A DNA stretch of 64,000 nucleotides from JAVVHE01 sp038238915. Lineage in GTDB: Bacteria > Pseudomonadota > Alphaproteobacteria > Sphingomonadales > Sphingomonadaceae. How positions within the stretch are numbered: position 1 is the first letter of the stretch; each line of letters begins with the position of its first letter. Position numbers and translations under genes: made by a program. The stretch lies in the NCBI GenBank assembly GCA_038238915.1, contig JBBSFH010000013.1, positions 1-64,000 of the forward strand, written 5' to 3'. This document shows, one piece after another, positions 51,022-60,239 of the stretch. The notes below the pieces were generated by a model. It saw only the letters and a program-made list of their open reading frames with translations. It was not told the DNA's origin and ran no database searches.

Positions 51022-53775
51022 ATGGCAGACCATCTCTATCTCGTCGACGGCTCGGGCTTTATTTTCCGCGCCTACCACAAGCTTCCTCCGCTGACGAACC
51101 CCGCGGGCTTGCCCGTGGGTGCGGTGTATGGCTTCACCACCATGCTCTGGAAGCTGGTCAAGGAGTTGCAGGGCGAGGGCGGCCCGAGCCACCTCGCGGT
51201 GATCTTCGACCATTCGGCGAAGTCCTTCCGCAACGACATGTACGCCGATTACAAGGCGCATCGTCCTCCCGCGCCCGAAGACCTCGTTCCGCAGTTCCCG
51301 CTGGTGCGCGATGCTGTCCGCGCCTTCTCGATCCCCTGCATCGAGGTCGCGGGGTTCGAGGCGGACGATGTGATCGCCACCTATGCGTGCCGTGCACGCG
51401 AACTGGGCATGCAGGTCACCATCGTCAGCTCGGACAAGGATCTGATGCAGTTGGTCGGCGACGGCCTCGACATGCTCGATACGATGGGCAATCGCCGCTT
51501 CGGCCCCACCGAAGTCCGCGAGAAGTTCGGCGTTGGCCCCGATAAGCTCGGCGAAGTCCTGTCGCTGATGGGGGACAGCGTCGATAACGTCCCCGGCGTG
51601 CCGGGCATCGGCCCCAAGTTCGCCGCCGATCTGATCAACGAGTTCGGCGATCTGGAAACGCTTCTGGCGCGCGTCGATGAGGTCAAACGCCCCAAACAGC
51701 GCGAGGCGTTGCAGGTCCACGCCGCCGCCGCGCGCATGAGCCGCGAACTCGTGCGCCTCCACTGCGACGTGCCGCTCCCGCACGCCATCGCCGATATGCG
51801 GCTGGGCACGACGCCGCCCGAGCCGCTGAAGGCGTTCCTGTCGGCAATGGGCTTCAAGTCGCTGGTGGCGAAGGTGGAAAGCCCCGTCGAAGCCGCGCCC
51901 ACCGATGCGCCCGCGCCGCCACTGTCCAGACCCTTCGATCTCGACAGCTACGAACTCATCCTCACCGAAGACCGCCTCCAGTGGTGGGCAATCGAAGCCA
52001 TCATGCGCGGCACGGTCGCGGTGGACACGGAAACCGATGAACTCGGCGCGATGACTGCGGGCCTCTGCGGCGTGTCCCTCGCGCTAGACCCCGGCCTCGC
52101 CTGCTACATCCCCATCGATCACCGCGGCGATGGCCTGCTGTCTGAACGCCCGGCCCAGCTCACGCTGGCGCAACTGCAAGCGGTGCTGGGACCGATGCTC
52201 GCCGATCCCGCGACGCTCAAGATCGGCCAGAACATCAAATATGATCTGATGGTCCTCGCCCGCCACGGCATGCCGGTGATCGGTTACGATGACACGATGC
52301 TGATGAGCTACGCGCTCGATGCGGGCACGCGCGGCGGGCACGGGATGGACGAACTCAGCCAGAACCACCTTGGCCACAAGCCGGTTGCGTTCAAGGATGT
52401 GTGCGGCACGGGCAAGAAGGGCATCAGCTTCGCGCAGGTCGATCTGCGCCAGGCCACGCGCTACGCGGCGGAAGACGCGGACGTGACGCTACGCCTGCAC
52501 GGCCATTTCAAACCCCGCCTGTCCGCCGAAGCCGTCACGCGCGTCTACGAAAAGCTGGATCGCCCGCTGATCGGCGTGGTCGCCGGGATGGAGGCGGCGG
52601 GAGTGAAGGTGGATCGCGCTGTGCTCGCGGGCCTCAGCCGCGATTATGGCGAAGCGATCGTGCGCCTGGAGGGCGAGATTTACGGGGACGCGGGCCACCC
52701 GTTCAACCTCGGCTCGGTCAAGCAACTGGGCGAGGTGCTGTTCGAAAAGCTCGGTTACAGCGGGGGCAAGAAGGGAAAATCGGGGAGCTACGGCACCGAT
52801 GTCGACATTTTGGAGCGGCTGGCGGCGGAGGGTGCCCCCATCGCCAAGAAGATGCTCGACTGGCGCCAGCTGACCAAGCTCAAGAACACCTACACCGATG
52901 CTTTACAGGCGGCGATCAATTCGAAGACGGGCCGGGTGCACACCTGCTTCAATCTGGCGGGGTCTTCCACCGGGCGGTTGTCGTCAACCGATCCCAACCT
53001 GCAGAACATCCCGATCCGTACCGAACTCGGGCGGCGGATCAGGGACGCGTTCGTCGCCGAACCCGGCCACGTCATCATCGCGGCCGATTACAATCAGATC
53101 GAACTCCGCCTCATGGCGCACATGGCGGACGAACCTGCGTTGCAGCAGGTCTATGCCGAGGGGGGCGACGTCCACTCCCTAACCGCGCAGGAAGTGTTCG
53201 GGGTGAGCGCCGCCGACATGACCCGCGATCACCGCAGCCGTGCGAAAACCATCAACTTCTCGATCATCTACGGCATCAGCGCGTTCGGCCTGGGCAACCG
53301 GCTGGGCATCCCGCGCGACGAGGCCGCCAATTACATCAACCGTTACTTCGCCCGCTTCCCCGGCATCCGCGCGTACATGGCCGAACGCGGCCGCGACGCG
53401 CGCGAGAAGGGCTATGTCGAGACGTTGTTCGGCCGCAAATGCCACCTCCCCCAGATCACGAGCAAGAACCAGGCCGAGCGCGCCTTTGCCGAACGCGCCG
53501 CCGTCAACGCCCCCGTCCAGGGCACCGCCGCCGACATCATCAAGCGCGCGATGATCCGGATGCCCGGTGCGCTGGCGGCGGCGGGGCTGGGGGGGACGCG
53601 GATGCTGCTCCAGGTCCACGACGAACTGGTGTTTGAAGCGCGGGCGGACGAGGCCGAGGCGGCGTCGGCGGTGATTTCCCAGACGATGGCGGGGGCTGCG
53701 GGGCCATGGCTGGAGCTGAAGGTGCCGCTGGGGGTGGAGGTGGGTGTGGGGGCAAGCTGGGGGGCGGCGCATTGA
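51022..53775 (+). CDS. polA: DNA polymerase I
   Basis: A 917-residue enzyme for gap filling and Okazaki-fragment processing. Domains: 5' nuclease (residues 1-~290; YLVDGSGFIFRAY, DSVDNVPGVPGIGPK), 3'-5' exonuclease with intact acidic site (VAVDTETDELG), and polymerase with motif A DYNQIELRLMAHMAD, O-helix RAKTINFSIIYGISAFGL and motif C LQVHDELVFEA. Two details differ from the common DYSQIELR and INFGIIYG, which are minor variants. ATG 51022 starts MADHLYLVDGSG. It is monocistronic. Confidence 0.96.
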   Translation: MADHLYLVDGSGFIFRAYHKLPPLTNPAGLPVGAVYGFTTMLWKLVKELQGEGGPSHLAVIFDHSAKSFRNDMYADYKAHRPPAPEDLVPQFPLVRDAVRAFSIPCIEVAGFEADDVIATYACRARELGMQVTIVSSDKDLMQLVGDGLDMLDTMGNRRFGPTEVREKFGVGPDKLGEVLSLMGDSVDNVPGVPGIGPKFAADLINEFGDLETLLARVDEVKRPKQREALQVHAAAARMSRELVRLHCDVPLPHAIADMRLGTTPPEPLKAFLSAMGFKSLVAKVESPVEAAPTDAPAPPLSRPFDLDSYELILTEDRLQWWAIEAIMRGTVAVDTETDELGAMTAGLCGVSLALDPGLACYIPIDHRGDGLLSERPAQLTLAQLQAVLGPMLADPATLKIGQNIKYDLMVLARHGMPVIGYDDTMLMSYALDAGTRGGHGMDELSQNHLGHKPVAFKDVCGTGKKGISFAQVDLRQATRYAAEDADVTLRLHGHFKPRLSAEAVTRVYEKLDRPLIGVVAGMEAAGVKVDRAVLAGLSRDYGEAIVRLEGEIYGDAGHPFNLGSVKQLGEVLFEKLGYSGGKKGKSGSYGTDVDILERLAAEGAPIAKKMLDWRQLTKLKNTYTDALQAAINSKTGRVHTCFNLAGSSTGRLSSTDPNLQNIPIRTELGRRIRDAFVAEPGHVIIAADYNQIELRLMAHMADEPALQQVYAEGGDVHSLTAQEVFGVSAADMTRDHRSRAKTINFSIIYGISAFGLGNRLGIPRDEAANYINRYFARFPGIRAYMAERGRDAREKGYVETLFGRKCHLPQITSKNQAERAFAERAAVNAPVQGTAADIIKRAMIRMPGALAAAGLGGTRMLLQVHDELVFEARADEAEAASAVISQTMAGAAGPWLELKVPLGVEVGVGASWGAAH

Positions 53776-53833
53776 AAGGGCTATTGAGGCCATAGGGCTT
53801 GACCGCATCGCATCCGTGCTCAACTTCTAGGAC

Positions 53834-54061
53834 ATGCTTCCCGGACATCCTCGAATCGCGATCGACCCGCGCGTCTGTGGCGGCCGTCCGACCATCGCGG
53901 GCACGCGCGTCCGCGTCACCGATGTGCTCGTCACGCTCGCCGACGGGACAAGCCAGACCGAACTGCTGGCCGATTTTCCATATCTTACGGGCGACGACAT
54001 CCGGGCCTGCCTCGCATGGGCGGCCAGCGCCACCGATCACCCGGTCGTGCTCGCGGCTTGA
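53834..54061 (+). CDS. DUF433 antitoxin-like protein, no partner
   Basis: A 75-residue DUF433 protein: RIAIDPRVCGGRPTIAGTRVRVTDVL, then DFPYLTGDDIRACLAWAA, a winged-helix fold like VapB45-type antitoxins. The usual partner, a DUF5615 PIN-like toxin, should follow directly, but the next 110 bases contain no such gene. It may be an orphan regulator or remnant. It sits between polA and a low-GC gene. Confidence 0.8.
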   Translation: MLPGHPRIAIDPRVCGGRPTIAGTRVRVTDVLVTLADGTSQTELLADFPYLTGDDIRACLAWAASATDHPVVLAA

Positions 54062-54173
54062 TGCGCTTCGAGAGCTGCCGTGATCGCTGACACGATGGCG
54101 GGCTCGGCGGGGCGAATGGGGGAGTTGGGCGCGGGGGTTGGATGGGGGACGACGCAGTGAGCGAGGGGAGAAT

Positions 54174-54623
54174 ATGAGCGGCCAAATTTTAGCGCTGATA
54201 AGAGTGATCGACTCTCTGGCGACGACCTACGGCGCGGTTTACGTCGGCAGTTCCTTTTCGCAACCACACTTCTTCTTGCGACGACTGACTACAGGCAGAA
54301 CCGATCTGTCGGGCAAGAGCCAAGAGTTAGGAATGGTACAGAGGTATCACGAGCGAACTGACGAGCCACGTGCTAAGCGGTTATTTCGATATGTTCGTAT
54401 ATTCCTATGCGTGACTAGCGTTTGCATTTTGATGTATCACGTCGGCTACGGAGTTTTCCGAGCAGTTCACTACAGCTGGGGGGGAGAAGACGAGGACGGG
54501 ACTTGGCGGTCCGATCACGAGTATCTCGTCGGAATGTTCGCCCTACTTGGTGGTATGTTCGTGGCCTTTTATGCAGAGTCGACCGCTCGCACTCTCATCA
54601 AGGTTGAGCGACACAGAGATTAG
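54174..54623 (+). CDS. Hypothetical two-TM protein of low GC
   Basis: A 149-residue protein preceded by a good GAGGGGAG ribosome site at ATG 54174. Two hydrophobic segments are visible, YVRIFLCVTSVCILMYHVGYG (about residues 72-93) and YLVGMFALLGGMFVAFYA near 115-132, with a charged GGEDEDGTWRSD loop between them. The DNA is about 50% GC against roughly 67-70% around it, which suggests recent transfer. No family is recognised. Confidence 0.55.
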   Translation: MSGQILALIRVIDSLATTYGAVYVGSSFSQPHFFLRRLTTGRTDLSGKSQELGMVQRYHERTDEPRAKRLFRYVRIFLCVTSVCILMYHVGYGVFRAVHYSWGGEDEDGTWRSDHEYLVGMFALLGGMFVAFYAESTARTLIKVERHRD

Positions 54624-54818
54624 CGTTCTGTGTGGTGTAAGGTGACTTCTCAGATCCCAATTGAACACAAGCAATTTCGCCGCCCCTGTGAACTCCAGCC
54701 GCTCCGCCCTGCTCACCGCTACGCCATCCGCGTCGGCCAACGCGCGCCGCCCGACACCTCGGTCTAATCCGCCCCACCTTCACCAAGCGTGGCACCTCGA
54801 AGTAACGCGCCCCATCGA

Positions 54819-55325
54819 TCAGAACGGCACATCGTCGTCCAGATCGTCAGCAAAGTCGCTGCCGCCAAACGGCTTGGCTTTCGCGGGCGCACTGCCGCCA
54901 CCGCGATCATCGACCCCGTAGTCGCGGCCGCCGCCACCATAATTCCCGCCGCCACCGCCGCCGCCTTCACCGCCCGCCTTGTCGAGCAACGTCAGTTCAC
55001 CCTGAAAGCGTTGCAGCACCACCTCGGTCGTGTAGCGATCCGCGCCGCTCTGGTCCTGCCATTTGCGCGACTGGATCGCGCCTTCGAGGTAGACCTTGCT
55101 GCCCTTCTTCAGATACTTCTCGGCGACCTCACCCAGCTTCTCGTTGTAGATCACGATATTGTGCCACTCGGTCTTTTCCTTGCGGTCGCCTGACGCCTTG
55201 TCGCGCCAGCTTTCCGAGGTGGCGAGGCTGAATTTTACCGCGCGACCACCGTTCGAGAAGGATTGGCTCTCGGGGTCTTTGCCCAGATTGCCGACGAGGA
55301 TCACCTTGTTGACGCTTCCGGCCAC
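54819..55325 (-). CDS. ssb: Single-stranded DNA-binding protein
   Basis: A 168-residue protein with an N-terminal OB-fold (AGSVNKVILVGNLGKDPESQSF, WHNIVIYNEKLGEVAEKYLKKGSKVYLEG), a Gly-rich flexible linker from about residue 120, and the acidic tip FADDLDDDVPF that recruits repair and replication partners. AAGGAGG five bases upstream decides for the GTG start at 55325; an in-frame TTG farther up overlaps that ribosome site and cannot be the start. Confidence 0.96.
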   Translation of the reverse strand: MAGSVNKVILVGNLGKDPESQSFSNGGRAVKFSLATSESWRDKASGDRKEKTEWHNIVIYNEKLGEVAEKYLKKGSKVYLEGAIQSRKWQDQSGADRYTTEVVLQRFQGELTLLDKAGGEGGGGGGGNYGGGGRDYGVDDRGGGSAPAKAKPFGGSDFADDLDDDVPF

Positions 55326-55389
55326 GCGGCCCTCCTTCAAAATCGAAGTGCAAGGCTAGCGCACCCGTGCGCGCCGCGAAAGCCAATGG

Positions 55390-56037
55390 TTACCGCCCCG
55401 ATGCGGTCCGCCGATCGACGTAGCCGCCGACAATCCCCATCAGCTCGTCCATCTCGCCCGCGAAGAAGTGGTTCGCGCGCTCGATCACCTCGTAATCGAT
55501 CGTGATGTGCCGCTGCGTTTTGAGCTTATCCACAAGTTTCTGGGTGGCGGGTGCGGTCGCCACCTCGTCCGCCCCGCCCTGGACGATGATGCCCGAGGAC
55601 GGGCAGGGAGCGAGGAAGCCGAAATCATACATGTTCGCAGGCGGCGCGATCGAGATGAACCCCTTGATCTCGGGGCGGCGCATCAGGAGCTGCATCCCCA
55701 CCCATGCGCCAAAGCTGAACCCCGCGACCCAGGTGATCGGCGGCTCGGGGTTGAACTGCTGCATCCAGCTGAGCGCGGCGGCTGCGTCCGAAAGCTCGCC
55801 CACGCCGCTGTCGAACTCGGCCTGGCTGCGGCCAACGCCGCGGAAGTTGAAGCGCAGCGTGGCAAAGCCGCGCTCGGCGAACAGGTTGTAAAGCTTGAAC
55901 ACGATGGGGTGGTTCATCGTCCCCCCCGCCTGCGGATGCGGGTGGAGGATGAGCGCCAGCGGGCTGCGCGGCTTTGGGCCGGGCTGATAGCGCCCTTCGA
56001 GGCGGCCATCGGGGCCGGGGAAAATGACTTCGGGCAT
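55390..56037 (-). CDS. Alpha/beta-hydrolase
   Basis: A 215-residue alpha/beta-hydrolase of the small, DUF-like dienelactone-hydrolase group. Motifs: HPHPQAGGTMNHPIV near the oxyanion hole, FNFRGVGRSQ, nucleophile GFSFGAW, GGADEV and ANHFFAGEMDEL for Asp and His. There is no export signal. Its substrate is unknown. It starts 91 bases from the divergent desulfurase gene, a common neighbour in sphingomonads. Confidence 0.82.
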   Translation of the reverse strand: MPEVIFPGPDGRLEGRYQPGPKPRSPLALILHPHPQAGGTMNHPIVFKLYNLFAERGFATLRFNFRGVGRSQAEFDSGVGELSDAAAALSWMQQFNPEPPITWVAGFSFGAWVGMQLLMRRPEIKGFISIAPPANMYDFGFLAPCPSSGIIVQGGADEVATAPATQKLVDKLKTQRHITIDYEVIERANHFFAGEMDELMGIVGGYVDRRTASGR

Positions 56038-56127
56038 TCATGTCCTTGGGCGGCTGGGTGCGATGCGCGGGCGCGCGATCGACGCTATATGGGCGCGAAC
56101 TCATCTCGAACCAATCCTAATCGGCGG

Positions 56128-57228
56128 GTGGACCGGCTTTTGGCGCAGCGCATCTATCTCGACTGGGCGGCAACCGCGCCGATCGATCCGGCAGCGGTGT
56201 CGGCGATGGCGGGCGCGGCGCGCGATTGGGCCAATCCCTCCTCGGTCCATGCGGAGGGGCGGCGCGCGCGGGCTGGGCTGGAGGCGGCGCGCCGGGCAAT
56301 ATTGGCGGGGCTGGGAGCGCGCGGCACCGCGATCTTCACCAGCGGCGGGAGCGAGGCGCTCGATTTGGCGCTGCGGCGGGCACGAGTGGGGGCGACGCTG
56401 ATTTCGGCGGTGGAGCATGAGGCCGTCCGCACTGCCGCAGGGCCGGAAGCGGGGGCGGTGCCGGTGGATGGGGATGGCCGGGTGGATGTGGAAGCGCTGG
56501 CGGCGCAACTGCGCGATGCGCCCGCTCCCGCACTGATCGCAGTGATGCAGGCGAACAACGAAACCGGCGTTGTCCAGCCGCTGGATGAAGTGGCGGCGGT
56601 GGCGCACGCGGCGGGGGCGTTGCTGCTGGTCGATGCGGTGCAGGGCGCGGGCAAGCTTGCGTGGCCCGATGCGGATTTCGTCGCGGTATCGGCGCACAAG
56701 CTCGGCGGGCCGCCGGGCGTGGGAGCGCTGGTGGTGCGCGATCTGGCGACGCTTGCGGCAGGCGCGGGCGGGCAGGAGGGCGGCTACCGGGGCGGCACGG
56801 AGAACGTGCCCGGTATCGCGGGCTGGGCGGCGGCGATGGCGGAGCGTGCAGCGGATGCAGGCTGGACGGCGCGCGTGCACCGCTTGCGTGAACGGCTGGA
56901 GGCAAGGCTGCGCGTGGCGGGCGGGGTGATCGCGGGGGAAGCGGTGGAGCGACTTCCCGGCATCGTCTGCGTGGCGATGCCCGGGGTGGAGGCGATACGG
57001 CAGTTGATGATCTTCGATCTGGACGGTTTCGCGGTCAGCGCGGGCGCGGCATGCTCGTCGGGCAAGGTCGCGGCCAGTCATGTTTTGCGGGCGATGGGAT
57101 GGGGCGCGGCGGCGGGCGAGGCGATCCGGATCAGCCTGGGCTGGACCACCACCGAGGCGCACGTGGACGCCTTCGCCCACGCGTGGGAATGCGCGGCATC
57201 CCGGCTTACCCGGCGCGCGGCGGCATGA
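56128..57228 (+). CDS. Cysteine desulfurase 1 (NifS/IscS-like)
   Basis: A 366-residue class V PLP aminotransferase that removes sulfur from cysteine. YLDWAATAPID, the PLP Lys in VSAHKLGGPPGVG, and the catalytic loop SAGAACSSGKV with Cys are present. I use GTG 56128; TTG 56140 and an ATG at 56089 are alternatives. It overlaps a second desulfurase gene by ATGA. A product of about 366 residues is slightly short for IscS. Confidence 0.85.
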   Translation: MDRLLAQRIYLDWAATAPIDPAAVSAMAGAARDWANPSSVHAEGRRARAGLEAARRAILAGLGARGTAIFTSGGSEALDLALRRARVGATLISAVEHEAVRTAAGPEAGAVPVDGDGRVDVEALAAQLRDAPAPALIAVMQANNETGVVQPLDEVAAVAHAAGALLLVDAVQGAGKLAWPDADFVAVSAHKLGGPPGVGALVVRDLATLAAGAGGQEGGYRGGTENVPGIAGWAAAMAERAADAGWTARVHRLRERLEARLRVAGGVIAGEAVERLPGIVCVAMPGVEAIRQLMIFDLDGFAVSAGAACSSGKVAASHVLRAMGWGAAAGEAIRISLGWTTTEAHVDAFAHAWECAASRLTRRAAA

Positions 57229-58352
57229 TGCCGATCTATCTCGACGAGCAGGCGACCACCCGGCTCGATCCCGCCGTGCGCGCCGCGATGGCGGCTGCGC
57301 CCGAGGGCAATCCGCACAGCGCGCATCGGCATGGCAGCGCGGCGCATGTCGCGGTCGAGATTGCTCGCACGCAGATCGCGGCGCTGATCGCCGCTCCGGC
57401 CGAGAGCATCGCTTTCACCAGCGGCGCTACCGAAGCCAATAACTGGGCGCTGATCGGCACGATGACCGCACCGGGGCAGACGCGGCGACGGCTGGTGACG
57501 CTCGCCACCGAACATTCGGCCGTGCTCGAACCCGCGCGCTATCTTGCGCGGCTGGGGGTGGAGCTGACGGTGCTGCCGGTCGGCGCGGACGGATTGATCA
57601 GCCTCGATACGCTGGCGGCGGTGCTCGATCAGAATGTGGCGCTGGTCTCCGCGATGCTGGTCAATAATGAAATCGGCGTGATCCAGCCGATCGCCGAGAT
57701 CGCTGCGCTGGCGCATGCCGTCGGCGCGCGGATGCACTGCGACGGCGCGCAGGGATTCGGCAAACTGCCGATCGATGTGGACGCGCTCGGCGTCGATCTG
57801 ATGAGCTTTACCGGGCACAAGATTTACGGGCCGCAGGGCGTGGGCGGGCTGTATATCCGTCCCGGCGTGGCGCTGGCACCGCTGCTCCATGGCGGCGGGC
57901 AGGAGCATGGGCGCTCGGGCACGCTCCCCGTTGCGCTCGCGGCGGGGCTGGGTGCGGCAGCCCGGATCGCGGGCGAACGCATGGGCGAGGATGCCGCGCA
58001 TGTGGACGCGCTGTGGACGCGCGCGGAGGGCGCGCTGGCGGGAGTGGAGCATCGGTTGAACGGCTCGGCCACGGAGCGCTGGCGCGGCAACATGAACGTG
58101 CGGTTCGATGGCATGGACGGCGCGCGGTTGCTTTCGGACATCGGCCGACGGGTGAGCATCAGCGCGGGATCGGCCTGCTCGGCGGACTCGGCAAGGCCAA
58201 GCCACGTGCTCTCGGCGCTTGGGCTGTCCGCAGCGCAGGCGCGCGCGTCGCTGCGGATCGGCTGGGGGCGGTTCACCACCGAAGCCGACGTGGATGCAGG
58301 TATCGCCGCAATCGTGAGCGCGGTGCGCACGCAGGAGCGTCGCGCAGCATGA
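57225..58352 (+). CDS. Cysteine desulfurase 2 (NifS/IscS-like)
   Basis: A 375-residue paralogue of the preceding gene. YLDEQATTRLDP, EHSAVLEP, the PLP Lys in FTGHKIYGPQGVG, and SAGSACSADSARPSHVL with the catalytic Cys are seen; the residues after Cys (SAD rather than SSG) differ from the first copy. Two tandem desulfurases followed by a ferredoxin suggest a dedicated Fe-S unit. It overlaps both neighbours by four bases. Confidence 0.86.
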   Translation: MMPIYLDEQATTRLDPAVRAAMAAAPEGNPHSAHRHGSAAHVAVEIARTQIAALIAAPAESIAFTSGATEANNWALIGTMTAPGQTRRRLVTLATEHSAVLEPARYLARLGVELTVLPVGADGLISLDTLAAVLDQNVALVSAMLVNNEIGVIQPIAEIAALAHAVGARMHCDGAQGFGKLPIDVDALGVDLMSFTGHKIYGPQGVGGLYIRPGVALAPLLHGGGQEHGRSGTLPVALAAGLGAAARIAGERMGEDAAHVDALWTRAEGALAGVEHRLNGSATERWRGNMNVRFDGMDGARLLSDIGRRVSISAGSACSADSARPSHVLSALGLSAAQARASLRIGWGRFTTEADVDAGIAAIVSAVRTQERRAA

Positions 58353-58660
58353 TCCACGTGCGCTTCACCTCGGCCGATGGGCTGCGGGTGGTGGAGATCG
58401 AGGCAGCACCGGGCGCGCGCCTGCTCGATGTGGCGCAGGCGGCGGGGCAGCCGCTCGAGGGCACCTGCGGCGGCGCGATGGCGTGCGCGACGTGCCATGT
58501 GGTGCTCGACGCGGCGAGCTATGCGGCGCTGGGCCGCCCGAGCGCGGAGGAGGAGGATATGCTCGATTTCGCGGCGGGATCGCGGCGGGGGAGCAGGCTG
58601 AGCTGCCAGGTGCGGTTGGTGGCGGGCATGGATGTGGTGGAGGTTCGCGTGGTCAACTGA
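58349..58660 (+). CDS. 2Fe-2S ferredoxin (adrenodoxin type)
   Basis: A 103-residue ferredoxin. The ligand pattern TCGGAMACATC (Cys-x5-Cys-x2-Cys) near residues 40-50 plus a later Cys in LSCQV completes a 2Fe-2S site. Such ferredoxins give electrons to Fe-S assembly or P450s. It is the last gene of a three-gene operon with two desulfurases (ATGA overlap at the start). Confidence 0.9.
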   Translation: MIHVRFTSADGLRVVEIEAAPGARLLDVAQAAGQPLEGTCGGAMACATCHVVLDAASYAALGRPSAEEEDMLDFAAGSRRGSRLSCQVRLVAGMDVVEVRVVN

Positions 58661-58732
58661 AGGTTGGTGGGATATCGATGGTTTCGGGCAGTTTTCGCGG
58701 AACCTTTTCGAAAGCGGAATGGTTTGTCGCGG

Positions 58733-59857
58733 ATGCGATCCTGTTTCCTTGTACTTTGTCTGGTGCTGGCGTTCGCGCCAACCGTGTCGAATGCCCAGCG
58801 CGCCGGAGCGCTGATCGACGCCCGGTCCGTTGTCGATACGCCGCCCGGCACCCAAGCCTGGCGGGTCCAGTATTGGACTCTAAGCGATCGCAACCAGCCA
58901 ATTCGCGTGACGGGTATGGTCGTCGCGCCGAGAGAGGCCCTGCCTCAAGCGCCGCGCAAGGTGATCGCGTGGGCGCATGGGACCTGGGGCGTGGCCAGCA
59001 AGTGCGCCCTGTCGCCGGGCACATTCTTCAGTGCAACGCCGGGACTGGGTGATGCCATACGGCGCGGTTACACGATCGTTGCCCCCGACTATCCGGGGCT
59101 GGGCAGTCCGATGGCGCATGGTTACCTGGCTGGTATCAGCACGGGGCGATCCGTGCTCGATGCCGTTCGGGCGGCGCGGAGTATTCCGGGTGCGGCAGCA
59201 GGGAGCGAATTTGCGGTGTGGGGCGAATCCCAGGGCGGACATGCCGCCCTGTGGACGGGCCAACTCGCCCGGCGATACGCCCCCGATCTCCGGCTTGTCG
59301 GCGTGGCGGCCGCAGCGCCCACCACCGATCTCGTGCAGAATCTAACCGCAGGAACTGACCCGTCGGTCCGCGCATTCCTGACCGCGTTTGCGGCCTATAG
59401 CTGGTCCGAGCATTTCGGTGCCCCGCTTTCGGGATTGGGCGGGAAGTCCACACAGGGAGTGATTCGACGTCTTGCACAGAACAACTGCGTCGTGCTGGGC
59501 GCAAAGCCGAAGCTGGGAACGGTTCTTGGTGTGATGGTGCTGCGGCGCGACTTGAAGAACGTCGATCTTGGCCGCATTCAGCCGTGGGCACGCATAGCGA
59601 GCGAGAACTCCCCTAGCGCGCGACCTTATGGTGTCCCGTTCCTGATCGCACAGAATCCAGACGATGCGATCGTTGCTGCGAACGTCACGCAGGATTTCGC
59701 CCGCCGCCTGTGCCGCGCTGGTGGAACGGTTCGATATGTATCCATCAGCGGCAAGGGGCACGAGACGAGCGCTGCCGATAGCAAGGATGTTACGCTCGAC
59801 TGGATCGATGCGCGATTTGCGGGTCGTCCTGCTCCAAACAATTGCCAAACTCTTTGA
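58733..59857 (+). CDS. Secreted lipase/esterase (LIP-family)
   Basis: A 374-residue protein with signal peptide MRSCFLVLCLVLAFAPTVSNA. An alpha/beta-hydrolase domain follows: AWAHGTWGVASKC, VAPDYPGLGS, nucleophile GESQGGHAA (Ser about residue 165), NPDDAIV, and GKGHETSAAD at the end. Four cysteines may form disulfides. It resembles secretory lipases of the LIP family; the substrate is not known. GC content is somewhat lower than the neighbours. Confidence 0.78.
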   Translation: MRSCFLVLCLVLAFAPTVSNAQRAGALIDARSVVDTPPGTQAWRVQYWTLSDRNQPIRVTGMVVAPREALPQAPRKVIAWAHGTWGVASKCALSPGTFFSATPGLGDAIRRGYTIVAPDYPGLGSPMAHGYLAGISTGRSVLDAVRAARSIPGAAAGSEFAVWGESQGGHAALWTGQLARRYAPDLRLVGVAAAAPTTDLVQNLTAGTDPSVRAFLTAFAAYSWSEHFGAPLSGLGGKSTQGVIRRLAQNNCVVLGAKPKLGTVLGVMVLRRDLKNVDLGRIQPWARIASENSPSARPYGVPFLIAQNPDDAIVAANVTQDFARRLCRAGGTVRYVSISGKGHETSAADSKDVTLDWIDARFAGRPAPNNCQTL

Positions 59858-59870
59858 TGGGAGAAATGCA

Positions 59871-60179
59871 GTGCGGAAGTCGCTCGCGTTTACACTGTGG
59901 GTTTTTGCGACGACAGCATCAGCGTCGACACCTGCAGCATGGGATCAGATGAACACGCGCGTCAATCGCGCATGCATTGCAATGTCCGGACTGGCGCGTC
60001 CCGAGTTGCTTGCTCGCAAAATCAGCTTTTCGGACACGATCGGTACCGAGGTTCGCATGATGAGGGGCGCAGACAAGCGTGGGCGCATGAAACGTCTCCT
60101 GTGCGCCTATAACCGCTCGACTGGCCGAACCGAGGTCCAGGAAGCTGACGTCTGGACCGGGCCCGTTATCAGGCCTTAG
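59871..60179 (+). CDS. Small secreted protein
   Basis: A 102-residue protein starting at GTG 59871, six bases after GGGAGA. A signal peptide (VRKSLAFTLWVFATTASAS) is followed by a short domain with WDQMNTRVNRACIAMSGL, a central FSDTIGTEVRMMRG and CAYNRSTGRTEVQEADV. Two cysteines are probably bridged. It lies 13 bases after the lipase gene and may be co-transcribed. Function unknown. Confidence 0.6.
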   Translation: MRKSLAFTLWVFATTASASTPAAWDQMNTRVNRACIAMSGLARPELLARKISFSDTIGTEVRMMRGADKRGRMKRLLCAYNRSTGRTEVQEADVWTGPVIRP

Positions 60180-60239
60180 TGCGGCAGTCTCACTCGTCTG
60201 CATGTTGATGGGGCGAGGTGTGCTTCCGATTTTCGGTCG

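Noticed and set aside
53799..53827. TTGACC before the DUF433 gene as a promoter.
   Set aside because: No convincing -10 hexamer at the right distance.
54624..54818. An open frame on the minus strand in the gap before ssb.
   Set aside because: No ribosome site, no recognisable domain, and it runs into the low-GC gene; I see nothing firm in this 195-bp gap.
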